From Phytophthora colocasiae (lineage: Eukaryota > Oomycota > Peronosporomycetes > Peronosporales > Peronosporaceae), in contig JAGKQI010000079.1 of assembly GCA_018806915.1 (NCBI GenBank), positions 62,001 through 126,000 on the forward strand: a DNA stretch of 64,000 nt, in the 5' to 3' direction. Below, piece after piece: positions 40,910 to 50,722 of the stretch; within the stretch, counting starts at the first letter, position 1; each line of letters opens with the position of its first letter. The notes below the pieces were generated by a model. The model was not told the origin of the DNA. It made no database searches and saw only the letters and a program-made list of their open reading frames with translations. Both the position numbers and the translations under genes were made by a program.

Positions 40910-43724
40910 CTACGGCTTCAACCGCCCGACGTAGAAGGTCGGGTGGAGCCTCATGCTGGACGGTATGTCCAACCGGTACGCGTTGCCGTGCCGTTCAAGT
41001 ACTTTGAACGGCCCAATGAATCTTGGAGCAAGCTTGCTTTCTCCAAAGTCAGACACTGCATGTTTAGGCAGGTTTTGTGTAGCTAACAAAACTAATGAAC
41101 CCTTTTCGAATTCATTTGTGTTGCCCCTACCAACATTATCAGCGTTCAGCTTCTGTCGATCGGCAGAAGCTGCAATAGCATCCTGGACAAACCGTATGAT
41201 GGCTTGTCTTCGCTGGACAAAGTCTAGCGCACCCGAGCTGAATCCTTTCAGCTTGTCGCCCTTGTCAGCAGCAGGCCCTGCCTGCTCGCTATCATCTCTC
41301 ATGTCTGTGCCCGGCACAGACATCGCGCACTCGTTCCTGCTCGAACGAGACGTCGCACGCGTCACCGCCGCTAATAATGTGCTGCTATCAGTTGCATTTT
41401 GCGGTTGTTCGTACGCAACCGTAGATTCTCCCCTACTTAAGGAGGAAGCTACCCCGCCGAGCATGCTCGGCAATCGTGGATGCCTCATGGCGTTCACGTA
41501 GAACGGTGTATGCCCTGTCGAGGCATGCACCGAGTTGTTGATGGCGAACTCTGCCATCGGCAAGCACTCGCTCCAATGCGGGAACGAGTGAGCGTAGCTC
41601 TTCAACGTGTCACCCAGTACACGGTTGACACGTTCGGTCTGGCCGTCCGTCTGCGGATGATCCGTAGTCGACATTGAAAATTGTGAACCAAGAAGTGTAA
41701 ACACTTCTTGCCAGAACCGCGCTGTGAAGCGCGGATCACGGTCCGACACAATGTCGAGCGGCATGCCATGGTGTTTGAAGACCATGTCAACAAACAGTCG
41801 CGCAGTCTGCGCGGCTGTAACAGTAGCCGGGACGGCAGCAAGATAAACCATCTTGCTGAATCGGTCCACAAAGACAACGATGCCCGTCCTCCGCTTGCTG
41901 TCAGGCCGAAGACCGAAGACAAAGTCCATGGACATGGACTGCCAGCACTCCGACGGAGTCGGTAGTGATTGAAGAGGAGCCTGCGAGAACTGCGCAGGCT
42001 TCACGCGTTGACAAACCTCGCAAGCACGTACGTACTTGCGCACCCACTTGTACTGGTGGTGCCAGTAGAAATCACGCGTGAAAAGAGTGTATGTCTTCTC
42101 ACGACCCGGATGCCCTGCCGTGGGGGCATCGTGATACTCGAACATGATCCTCAACCGGAGGTCATGATCATTCGGAACGACAATGCGATCCGCATTGTCG
42201 TCTAGTGCACTGTACAACAGTAGGCCTTCGTGTACACGATAGCGGTGTACACGAGCTCGAAGATGAGGGGATAGCTTCCGACGTGCCACGTCGGAAGGTG
42301 CTGCGAGGAACTCCAGCAGCCCCTTCGCGTCTGCATCCCTTGCATACGCGTTCGTCACGTCGTCAATCAACGTTGACGACGGCACACTTGTCCTCACGAC
42401 GCCAACTGCGTTGGCGTCGACCGTCTCCGCGTAGTCAGGTCGACGCGATAACGCGTCGGTCACTACATTGAGTCTTCCGGGTTTGTACTCCACCCGGAAG
42501 TTGTACTCCGCGAAGAAGGACAACCATCTCGCCATACGTTGCGAGATATGCGGCGACTTAATCGCCGTACGCAATGATGCGTGGTCTGTATAGACCACGA
42601 ACGGTCTACTCCCAAGTAGATACACTCGGAACTTTGCGAGTGCATACTTCATGGCAAGGAGCTCCTTGTCATGTACGGGATAGTTACGCTCAGCTGGCTT
42701 CAGCTGACGCGATTGATAGTAGACTACACGATCACGCCCTTCGTGATCGTGTTGCATCAATGCACATCCGATTGCAAAGTCGGATGCATCGCACACTACG
42801 TGGAATGGACGATCTTGGTCCGCCATGGCCAAGATCGGCGCTTCAGTCAAGCCCTGCTTGACTGCACCGAATGCATCCTCGCACTCGGTCGTCCAAATCC
42901 ACTCAGCTTCTTTCTTGAGAAGCTGTGACAACGGGCGAATCTTGTCCGCATAGTTCTCCACGTACTTGCACAAGTACGTGGCAAGCCCAAGGAACTGCCT
43001 CAGTTCCTTCACATTGGATGGCGTGGGCCATTAATTGATCACTCTGACCTTCTCTGGGTCAGGGCGCACGCCGTCTTTCCCCACGAGACACTCCAGCACG
43101 GGTATCTCGCTTGCCCCGAAGATACACTTCTTCAGGTTCGCATAGAGCTTATGTTTCCTCATAAGCTCTAGCAGCTTCCGGAGATGCACCTTGTGCATCT
43201 CAATATCCGTCTTCCCGTTCACAGCCCGGCTGTGGACGAATACGTCGTCGAAGTAGCTCGGTGCGAAGTCGCGCACCGAGCGCAATAGATGTGTCACGCA
43301 TCTATTGAACGTCGCAGGGGAGTTCTTAAGCCCCTGTGGCATGACGAGCCACTCCCAAAGCATACCGCTTGGAGTGCTTACCGCAGTGAGAGGGATGTCC
43401 CTCTCACGCGAGGATCTGATAGAATCCATCACGCAGATCTAGAGCACTGAAGATAGTGCTCAAGGCCATCGAATCGATGATGACATCTTTTCGCGGTATC
43501 GGCGTCTGCGCCGGTATCGTCGCATCGTTTAGCTTGTTATACGCATGAACGATGCGCCAGCCGCCCTTTGGTTTCTTAACACAGAACGTTGGAGCACTGT
43601 GCGGGGACTTTGACTCCCGCACTTGACCTGCAAGACGACGACTTTCAAAGAAGTCGTCGATCGCTTGCACTTGTTCACGCGGCAGTAGCCACTGCCGTGT
43701 AACACAGTACTTCGTGCCCGGCAC
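40910..43724 (-). pseudogene. Gypsy-1 reverse transcriptase, RNase H and integrase
   Basis: RT begins around 43724 (CVKKPKGGWRIVHAYNKLN), with the frame shifting near 43410-43430 and again at about 43020. The catalytic box is SYFDDVFVHS (about 43235). From 43012 to 40910 a 700-codon frame holds the RT thumb (LRQFLGLATYLCKYV), RNase H (FHVVCDASDFAIGC, DKELLAMKYAL, VYTDHASL), the integrase zinc domain (HPGREKTYTLF then CEVCQRVKP) and core (SMDFVFGLRPD, DRDPRFTARFW, TDGQTERVNRVL), ending at GRLKP and a TAG. RT is broken by shifts; the RNase H and integrase part is intact. Confidence 0.92.
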
Positions 43725-44830
43725 GAGATCAATCTCGTGCTGTACGCCCTTGTCCTTCGGAAGGTCCGACGAGCTGCTTCAGCTCTTCGGCCTCGCGCTC
43801 CACTCTCTCGATATCCGAGAGAATGCAAATTTGTTCGATGCGTCCATCGTACAAGTCTCGTGCGAAGCGCTTCCAACTCATCGTTGGAAGTGCGGTCAAC
43901 GCCGACGCACTCGTCGGCGGATTCTCCAACCGCATCCTCTGGTACTGTAACCCAGTACCAGTACGTGTCAAGACGTTCAACGTCTCGACACTCGGTGTCT
44001 GCACTGCAGATACACCCGTCTCAGTCCCGGACTGAGACTCGCGCAGCTCCCTGAGCTTGCGCCGCGAAGGTCTACCGTGGAGCCCGGCTCCAGGTGCTCC
44101 ACGTCCAAGGCATCACACCTTGGACGGGACGTTAACGCAATCGTCAGCGGATTCCTTCCGCTGACTCGCACTATCAAGCCCTGCTTGAGTGCCGCTCATC
44201 GCGTGCAGCGCTGCTGCACGTGAGCACACGCAGGTTGTTCGGGTGCTGGACGTTTGCAACCGCCAGCACCTCCTGCCGCGCAGTCGGTTCCCTGAACCGC
44301 TGCGCCTTTATCCGCTCCCGGAGCGGATGAAGCAACCGCATCGTCGACTCCCGGAGTCGACGTGCTCTCGCTAGCTTCCTGCGCTAGCGAGTGTTCGCTT
44401 GTACACATATCGTCAGCTCCCAGAGCTGACGCACGTTCGCTAGTTCCCGGAACTAGCAGCGAACGTTCGCTTGTACACGCATCATCAGCTCCCGGAGCTG
44501 ATGCACGATCGCTAGTTCCCAGAACTAGCAGCGACGCGCCAGTGGCGTACGCCTTTCGGTTCCCCGAATATTATTTGCTTCGTCAACTCCCAGAGTTGAC
44601 GCAACGTCGTCGGCGCGACCCTTGGGGGCTTGAAGTACCTCCAAGGATACCGGTAATACCGGTATTTTACCTTCTCTCAGGTGAATGCGATTCACCTGAC
44701 CATCACTCATGTGACAAACATCATTCAGATGTTTATGCGTCAGGTGATTCACATTCACCTGACCATCACTCATGTGACCGCGACCCTTCGGCTCAGATTT
44801 CTGAGTCGACACACATTTTCTCCCAACGAC
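43725..44830 (-). pseudogene. Gypsy-1 protease-RT connector, decayed and repeat-rich
   Basis: Connects protease to RT on the minus strand. 44004-43729 still reads as polyprotein (WKRFARDLYDGRIEQIC and an ERVEREAEELKQL helix). 44160-44560 is a run of near-identical hairpins built from GTCAGCTC/GAGCTGAC and GCTAGTTCC/GGAACTAGC arms, and the frame is lost there. 44690-44790 has direct repeats of a TCACCTGACCATCACTCATG unit. Confidence 0.7.
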
Positions 44831-45472
44831 TCACGGAGTTGTTGATGGTCGCCGGCGGCGATCATCGGCAGCGGTGGCCGCTGCTGCCTCAACTGGGGAT
44901 CCACATGCACCGGCCGATGCATGTGCAGCACTGACAGGGCCATCGCTCTCTGTCACGCATGTGTTGTTGAAGCGTACGAGCGTACGCTTCTCCCAGTTGA
45001 TCACCGGGTCATGCCGTGCAAGCCACGGCATGCCTAATACCAAGTCGAACTTATCGTCTAGATCCAAGACGATAAGATCTTCTACAAACGTCCTTCGTTT
45101 GTAAGAGAAGCGCACACGGACTACGCGCTTCTCAGTCCTCACGGTGGCACCTGTTGCCAACCGCACCTCCAACACGCCGCGAGGCGTGTCGGCCTCTTCG
45201 AAGTCAAGCCTTCGAAGACTTTCCTGTCGAACAAAGTTGTTCGACGCGCCCGAGTCCACTAGGGCACGAAGAGAGTTCGCTCTCTTCGACATCACGTTCA
45301 GGATGACAAGGTTTGGCTTGTCATCTTGCAGCTTACAGCGAGAAACCTTCTCGCTGGGGGCAGCAGTCCTCATCGCCGCGTGTCCAAGCTCGACACGCGA
45401 GACTGCATCACCAGTAGGACGCCCCGCGCCTACTGGTCCTTGGCGTTTTTTGAACGCCCGCCCGCTGTGCAC
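44831..45472 (-). pseudogene. Gypsy-1 aspartic protease region
   Basis: The retroviral-type protease motif LVDSGASNNF and the flap/strand DLVLGMPWLARHDP are present. The frame overlaps the end of gag by 43 nt in another phase, so it was reached by frameshift or has drifted. It ends in a Thr/Pro tail at 44831. Confidence 0.85.
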
Positions 45473-46416
45473 TCGCGTGCATAGTGACCGATGTTACTAC
45501 ACTTGTAACATCGAACCTTGCTGTTCCTACGCTGATGTTGACCAGCAGTCGTAGCACTCGAGAGGTCCATAGGTTCCGGACCTCTCGTCTTCACAACAGG
45601 ACGCGCCGGCTTCGGCGCATTCGCATGGAGTTTAGCTTGACGCCGGCTAAACTCCTCTTGCATTGCAAGGCTGATCGCCTCCTCGAGAGTATTCGGATAC
45701 TCTCGGAAGAGATACGTCTTGACGGGACCATCTCTTAGTCCCTTCATGAACATGACGACCTTGGTCGCCTCGTCGATCGGGTTCGCCACTATGTTCGATA
45801 CCAAGTATCGAGCACGCTGGGCAAAGGTGTGAACATCATCCTTGCCCTGTTGCAGATCGAGAAACTCCGCTCTCGATCTGAACTCGTTCTTCGGGGGCTC
45901 AAACGCAAGCTTGAGCTCCTCTTTGAACACCTCGTACGTGCCGAAGCACGTAGGATCCGAGAGTCGGCGCCCATAGGCCCAACTCCTCGCACGTCCGCCA
46001 AGACATGACATGGCGAACGCGACCTTCGACATCGGATCGACGATACGTCGAGCCGCAACGGCTGTGTCGAGTTCGACAAGCCACCGAAGGAGGGTCTCGT
46101 CCTCCTTCCCCGTGTAGGTACTCACGTGGAGTTTCAACGACTCCACGCGTGGCTCAGGGGAAGCCACCGAGGCAGCAACATCTCGTTGCTCCTTAACAAT
46201 TTACCCCAGAGCAACACCGTGTTGCTCTGTCGGCGATAGCGTACGAAGCATCGTAGCTACCGCTGCCTCTCCAATGACTCGCGAGAGTCTTTGGAGAGCC
46301 TCCCACTCTGGATCAGACAGGTGGGCGCAGTCCGTGCGCGTCACGGACATTTGAGGGGTCCCAGCAGATCCCTCATCCATTGGGGAGTTCTCTACCCCGC
46401 GTTCGTATGACTCCAT
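45430..46416 (-). pseudogene. Gypsy-1 gag with in-frame stop
   Basis: Starts at ATG 46414-46416. A TAA at 46201-46203 interrupts after 71 codons; the same frame continues for 245 more. The capsid-like part (YTGKEDETLLRWLVELD, FMKGLRDGPVKTYLF) precedes a CCHC knuckle (CYKCSNIGHYAREC) near 45480. Structural protein of the particle, dead in this copy. Confidence 0.88.
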
Positions 46417-46465
46417 ACGAATGAACAGCAGTCGGTCGTGGGACGGACTACAAAGTGCTACCAGG

Positions 46466-46925
46466 TGTAATAGGTCTACCTAAACGTATTAGGTGGCGTA
46501 CACGTGCGCTTACGTGTATGAGGAAGCGTGCAATTAGAATAGACTTAATTTAAGTATACTTATTTAAATAAGTATAATTAAATCAAATATAACTAAATTA
46601 AACTGCAAAATACAGTAAAATGAGAACTGTTATTGAATTTGGCATAAGCCAATTATGGACCTCCTAAAACTGTTTGTTATCTATTTCTAAAGGGTCTGCC
46701 AACGTGTGGTTGGCAGAAACTCTGCTCAGTGATTGGTAGAAATCCGTTACTTTCTACCAATAATATGCACAAATGCACACGAACCACCCAATAATGTGGT
46801 TCGCCCATGTATCCATTGGTGTGTACAGCACACCAAGGTCTGAGGCCCATATCCAACCTCTAACAGTTATCCTAACTGTTAGAGTTACAAGTGGTACAAC
46901 CCCTTGTACGTGTAACCCTGTTACA
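46466..46925 (-). repeat. Gypsy-1 5' LTR
   Basis: 460 bp, plus-strand ends TGTAATAGG and CCTGTTACA. Matches 38829-39270 almost base for base. TGGTAGCACTTTG follows 2 bp inside on the minus strand as a candidate primer site. Confidence 0.9.
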
Positions 46926-47831
46926 GAATTCCTCGAACACGGGCACATCTGACACCTCCCAACGATCGATAACTGCCATTTCTTCCGAAAAGTCGTCTTC
47001 TCTAAGCTTAACAGCTGGTTCCCATGTCCATAGGTAGAGCTTCTTACAGCTTCGGTCTGGATGCACCCAGAGAACACGGTACTCCATGCCCAACGCTCCT
47101 TCACGCCGATCATTAATATAGGCCACCTCCCAGACCTCGACTGTGGTTACAAACCGGCGGTCCACTGAGATATCCCGACCCGTTTAATATTCACCATATA
47201 TTTCGTAATATAACTGGTCGGGGGTTGTTGTCTCGTCAGCAACGATAGTAGTTCGTTTGGTGGCAGTCAGTGTGTGTCTACTGGCAGTCGGTGTTTGTTT
47301 AGTTGCAGTAGACGGCTGGTCGGGAGCAACAGTCAGATTTTCGGACGTAGTCACACAGTTCATCGGCTCAGCTGCTTGAACCGCTTCCATAGCCTCAACG
47401 ATTGCATCGTCAACGAAGCAGCGTACACGAGCACACTTGCAGCGTGTGCACCGCGAGCGAGTGGCGTTGGTAAATTTGCAAATGCGACAAACCCAGTGCC
47501 CGCTCTTTGCCTTTCTGGCTCGTCTGTCACTAACATACCCGTTTTTCGAGACATTAGGGAGCGGCGAAGCCACCGCGGGGTCGTGGCTCGACCCCTGCGC
47601 GCGCACTTCCGTCCCGCTCCCCGTGTCTTCTGCTGTCGTGCAAGGTGGGTTCTCTGGTACCGTTTCGCCACTGTCTGTGGCCGCAGTCGCAGCTCGTGCG
47701 GCAGCCCTAGCAATTTTAGCAGCTCGAATTTGCTTGGCTGTTCTCTTCCTTCTGGTCTTCCCTTTCTTGATGGGAGCTGATCTATGTAGCACAGCATCCC
47801 TCTGCACACCTGTCTTCCAGACACGAGCCAT
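46926..47831 (-). pseudogene. Copia antisense gene, 5' part: RanBP2-type zinc finger and chromo-like segment
   Basis: Starts at ATG 47829-47831 (the frame is open to 47933). A basic head (KKGKTRRKRTAKQIRAAKIA) precedes a Ser/Thr-rich region. The zinc finger WVCRICKFTNATRSRCTRCK fits RanBP2-type fingers (W-x-C-x2-C-x3-N-x6-C-x2-C), and a Thr-rich linker follows. A single TAA at 47184-47186 interrupts; the same frame then gives a chromo-like segment (VEVWEVAYINDRREG, YRVLWVHPD, TWEPAVKL) up to the gypsy insertion at 46926. It resumes in the same phase at 37889 with the OTU-like domain. About 470-500 residues in all. It lies opposite to copia pol, between pol and the 3' LTR. Confidence 0.55.
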
Positions 47832-48010
47832 GGCTTGCCCACGTGACCTCCGTTCGCAAAGCAGCAGCACTGAATGCGCCAACGGAGAGTCAGCAACGTG
47901 TGCTTCCTTAGCTGCGACTGTTAGACTGACCACTAAAATTCAATAAATGGTTGAATTGTGATATCTTATATTTGGATATTTTCAGTCACCATCTAAAGTG
48001 ACAGGGAGGC

Positions 48011-48219
48011 TGTTGAAGTGGCCATTTATCTGGGACAGCGATATCCAGTCATTTACAAACCTGTGAATGCTGTTATACTAGATTAGAGTATTACTATAGA
48101 AGAAGCCATACATTAAGCCTGCTTCTCCTTCTCCAACCAAGGAACTCTCTCTCTAATAAAGCTCACTTCGCCTTTCACAAACATCTCTTCTTTCTACACT
48201 ACTTACGCTACTCGCCAGA
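48011..48219 (+). repeat. Copia 3' LTR
   Basis: Starts TGTTGAAGTGGCC, ends CTCGCCAGA; followed by ACCTT (48220-48224), preceded by a purine tract. It differs from the 5' LTR by substitutions and a block of about 20 bp (around 48130-48150). Could alternatively be a solo LTR, but the matching duplication argues for the composite element. Confidence 0.75.
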
Positions 48220-48224
48220 ACCTT

Positions 48225-48658
48225 AAAAGCTATCGCCCTACCATCATACATGTGGTAATCGTTAGAACTGTCTGCGGTGCGCTGCCATTTACATGGAAGA
48301 CTGGATCAAGAACCAGACGTGTGCTACTGCTTGCCATCTTGTAAATTGGTAATTGCACGTTTTGCCTGTCAAAAGTTGGAAACAGAAAGAAAACTTCACA
48401 AAACACTTGCTTACTTGGGATTCTTGCTGCACTTGAGCTTCCCGAACATCACGAGCGTACATTGTAACTTGCTGCAACTATCTCGCTTTTCTGCTCCAGC
48501 TCCCAATTCCTAGAATAACCTACTAGTACGCTGAGAATGCCTCATTCACAGGCAAGCCCCGGAATAAGGTAGTGTACTGCATCGTTTTACATCAATTGAC
48601 ATCTATGTCACATCCCTTCATTTCTAAGTCATTTCAGAATCTGCCGGCTCGAGAAAAG
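48225..48658. other. Upstream region of the CRN gene, nothing recognised
   Basis: No supported gene. CCTTCATTTC at about 48616-48625, some 35 bp before the CRN start, resembles the pyrimidine-rich TCATTY core of oomycete initiator elements; weak evidence. Confidence 0.3.
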
Positions 48659-49050
48659 ATGGTGAAGCTTTTCTGTGCGATCGTTGGTGAGGCGGGCAGC
48701 ACGTTCCCCGTAGTCATTGGTGAGAGTGGGTCAGTAGGGGACCTAAAGGTGGCGATCAAGGAAGCGAAGAAGTCAAAGATCACGTGTGGTGCTGACGAGC
48801 TGCAGCTCTTCTTGGCGAAGAAGGACGGCGCGTGGCTGGATGGGGCTGGAGCTGTGGCGCTTGATGAACATCGGCACCCGCAAAACTTCGTGCGGATGGA
48901 TCCCACACGGTGGATCAAAGATGACAACTACTTTGGAGAGAATTTCCAACCAGATCAGGGTCAAGTTCACGTGCTGGTGGTGGTTCCGGAGCAGTATCAA
49001 CAGTTGCGAGTTGAGAACGTCCACGATTCATTTTCGATGTGGCGAGAAAC

Positions 49051-49278
49051 TGTAGTAGGTCTTAACGATAAACCACTCCTAGGGAAGCTGGCGCTTCCTG
49101 GTAAACCCAAAGTCTATTGTGAGTCGTAGAATGTAGAATCTCTAATGTCCACTGGTTGGCACAGCTAAGTCCTAACCAATGCTGTCCTAACCCTTAACTA
49201 GCCAGCTTGGCAATGCTCTCATGAGCTTTGCCCTGTGTGAGGTGGCGGAGGCTTACCATCGAGATCCCCACCACTACA
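49051..49278 (-). repeat. Gypsy-2 3' LTR
   Basis: 228 bp, TGTAGTAGG to CCACTACA on the plus strand; same sequence as 54113-54340. Confidence 0.95.
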
Positions 49279-49315
49279 CTGCCCTCCCAAGCTTCAGCCA
49301 CTCATACATCTTGTG

Positions 49316-50722
49316 CTACACGTTCCGTTGTGCTCGCGGCTGTGGTCGATCCGTTGACCGTTGCTTGAGCTTCGTTTCCGCGGTGACGTGCCGCTGAAAT
49401 AGTTTGTCCTTAACAGTTTCTGCAAATTCCGTTAGCAGTACAGGAATATCTTTACAAAGTTGTCGGACCGGTTCCCAGGAGTCTTCAATCGGCTCCAGCC
49501 CTTTCCATCCGACCAACACTTCGTAGTCGTTTGTGTCCGCATTCCATCGCGTATCTTTCAGTTCTCCCACTGACAGTACAATTCCTTGTGCTGCAACATG
49601 ATCACGCAGCTCCTCGGTGACCGACAAGGATTTGTCCGCGTAAAATTTTAGCCGCGAGGAGTGCACATCGGTTTGCACCCCTGTTACCAAATGACGCACT
49701 TGAAACGAGTGCGGGTCCGCTCGAATTACTTGGTACGGTCCGACCCACGTAACGAGCAATTTGTCGTGGTGTTTTTGGTCTACTCTCGACCGTAATACGT
49801 AGTCGCCAACCGAGAAGTTTGGTCGACGGGCGTATTTTTGCATCCGTTTGTTCCGCACAGTCTGTCGTGTTCGCTCTCTGATCATAGGTTTGTGGAGTTC
49901 ATGGATACTGTTCCTTAGGTTGCCGAGCCAAGTCTGTATGGCCTCTGGTTGCTCCGGTAGTTCCATGATTACCTTCTGCTTAGCATCCATGCAGAGATTC
50001 AGCGGCGATGGTAGTGGTAGACCGCAGAACAATTCCACCGGAGCAGCATTTCCCAGTGACGGAACTGGTGTATGGTTCAAACTAGCCTGCAACATAGGCA
50101 CGAAGAATGTCCAGTCGTGAGTGTCCACTTTGTACTCTAGGCACATCACTCGAAGCACCTGCATGATGTCTCGATTAGCTCGCTCCACACTACCATTTAT
50201 CCATGGTGAGTATACCACAGTGAATTCATGACGCGCTTTCAAGCGCCTGCAAAGTTCTCCCACAATCTCAGCTTTGAAATGTGAACCTTGATCTGAAATC
50301 CACACAGGTGCCACACCAAACCTACTGTACCAAGCCAGGATTGCCTCGACAACGACTGTACTCGTTGGAGCCGAACATGGCACGAGCTCCGTAAAATGCG
50401 TAGCTTCGTCCTTCAATACCAGTAAGTAGCTGTCACCCGAAAAGCTTTCACCCAACGTCAGAAAATCAAAGTGCAACGCGCCGTTTCTTTCGTTCGTTCG
50501 AAATGTTGGGCCCCATGGTCGTGGGATGGTCTTCCCACCCTTTACATGTTTACACATGAGGCATGACGCGAGGAAATGCTCGATCCGAGCTCGTAGATGG
50601 TGCACGTTGAAATGTCTACCAACACTCTCCATCATTGCATCGCGTCCACGATGGCCCTGTGGGCCGCAGTGAGCCACCACTAGGAGCCGTTGTACGAGGT
50701 CGCCTGCTTTGCGGGGATCCAC
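49316..50722 (-). CDS. Gypsy-2 integrase with C-terminal chromodomain
   Basis: 468 codons in a frame one base back from the RT frame, overlapping it by 43 nt. HHCC zinc domain (HCGPQGHRGRDAMMESVG then CLMCKHVKGG), catalytic core (LHFDFLTLG, SDQGSHFKAE, and SPWINGSVERANRD with the catalytic Glu), a GPY-like segment (VTWVGPYQVIRAD) and a chromodomain (NDYEVLVGWKGLEPIEDSWE). The nominal ATG at 50722 is not a likely true start; translation probably continues from RT by a -1 shift at a C4 run near 50715, or the copy lost a base there. Confidence 0.9.
   Translation of the reverse strand: MDPRKAGDLVQRLLVVAHCGPQGHRGRDAMMESVGRHFNVHHLRARIEHFLASCLMCKHVKGGKTIPRPWGPTFRTNERNGALHFDFLTLGESFSGDSYLLVLKDEATHFTELVPCSAPTSTVVVEAILAWYSRFGVAPVWISDQGSHFKAEIVGELCRRLKARHEFTVVYSPWINGSVERANRDIMQVLRVMCLEYKVDTHDWTFFVPMLQASLNHTPVPSLGNAAPVELFCGLPLPSPLNLCMDAKQKVIMELPEQPEAIQTWLGNLRNSIHELHKPMIRERTRQTVRNKRMQKYARRPNFSVGDYVLRSRVDQKHHDKLLVTWVGPYQVIRADPHSFQVRHLVTGVQTDVHSSRLKFYADKSLSVTEELRDHVAAQGIVLSVGELKDTRWNADTNDYEVLVGWKGLEPIEDSWEPVRQLCKDIPVLLTEFAETVKDKLFQRHVTAETKLKQRSTDRPQPRAQRNV

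Larger units (their letters stand above)
37895..46925 (-). mobile_element. Gypsy-1: chromodomain gypsy element rich in hairpins
   Basis: 9.03 kb including a 915-bp TA-flanked insertion in its 3' LTR. Reads on the minus strand: 5' LTR 46466-46925, gag, protease, RT, RNase H, integrase, chromodomain, an antisense ORF, a polypurine tract (GGGGGGATGG on the minus strand just before 39270), 3' LTR 37895-39270. Flanks are GAAAT and GAATT, a 5-bp duplication with one mismatch. LTR copies are nearly identical apart from the insertion. It landed inside the copia antisense gene in frame-neutral fashion. Pol carries several stops and shifts. LTRs and internal region are packed with short perfect inverted repeats. 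Confidence 0.9.
25086..48219 (+). mobile_element. Composite copia retrotransposon with nested insertions
   Basis: Outer limits are supported by related LTRs in the same orientation (25086-25284 and 48011-48219), a 5-bp target duplication ACCTT at 25081-25085 and 48220-48224, a primer site directly after the 5' LTR, and a purine-rich tract (AAAGTGACAGGGAGG) before the 3' LTR. The LTRs have diverged, so the element is old. The copia-derived part is about 6.8 kb; the rest is a LINE (27123-34436) and a gypsy element (37895-46925), each with its own inner insertion. Copia parts are gag-protease (25289-27122), integrase-RT-RNase H (34454-37160) and an antisense accessory gene (37385-37894 plus 46926-47831). 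Confidence 0.75.

Noticed and set aside
39300..46400. Possible CRISPR-like or satellite array because of the many repeats
   Set aside because: The repeats are inverted pairs of differing sequence inside coding frames, not direct repeats with spacers, and the genome is eukaryotic.
47437..47946. 169-codon plus-strand ORF
   Set aside because: Antisense to the zinc-finger part of the copia accessory gene, which carries the recognisable motif.
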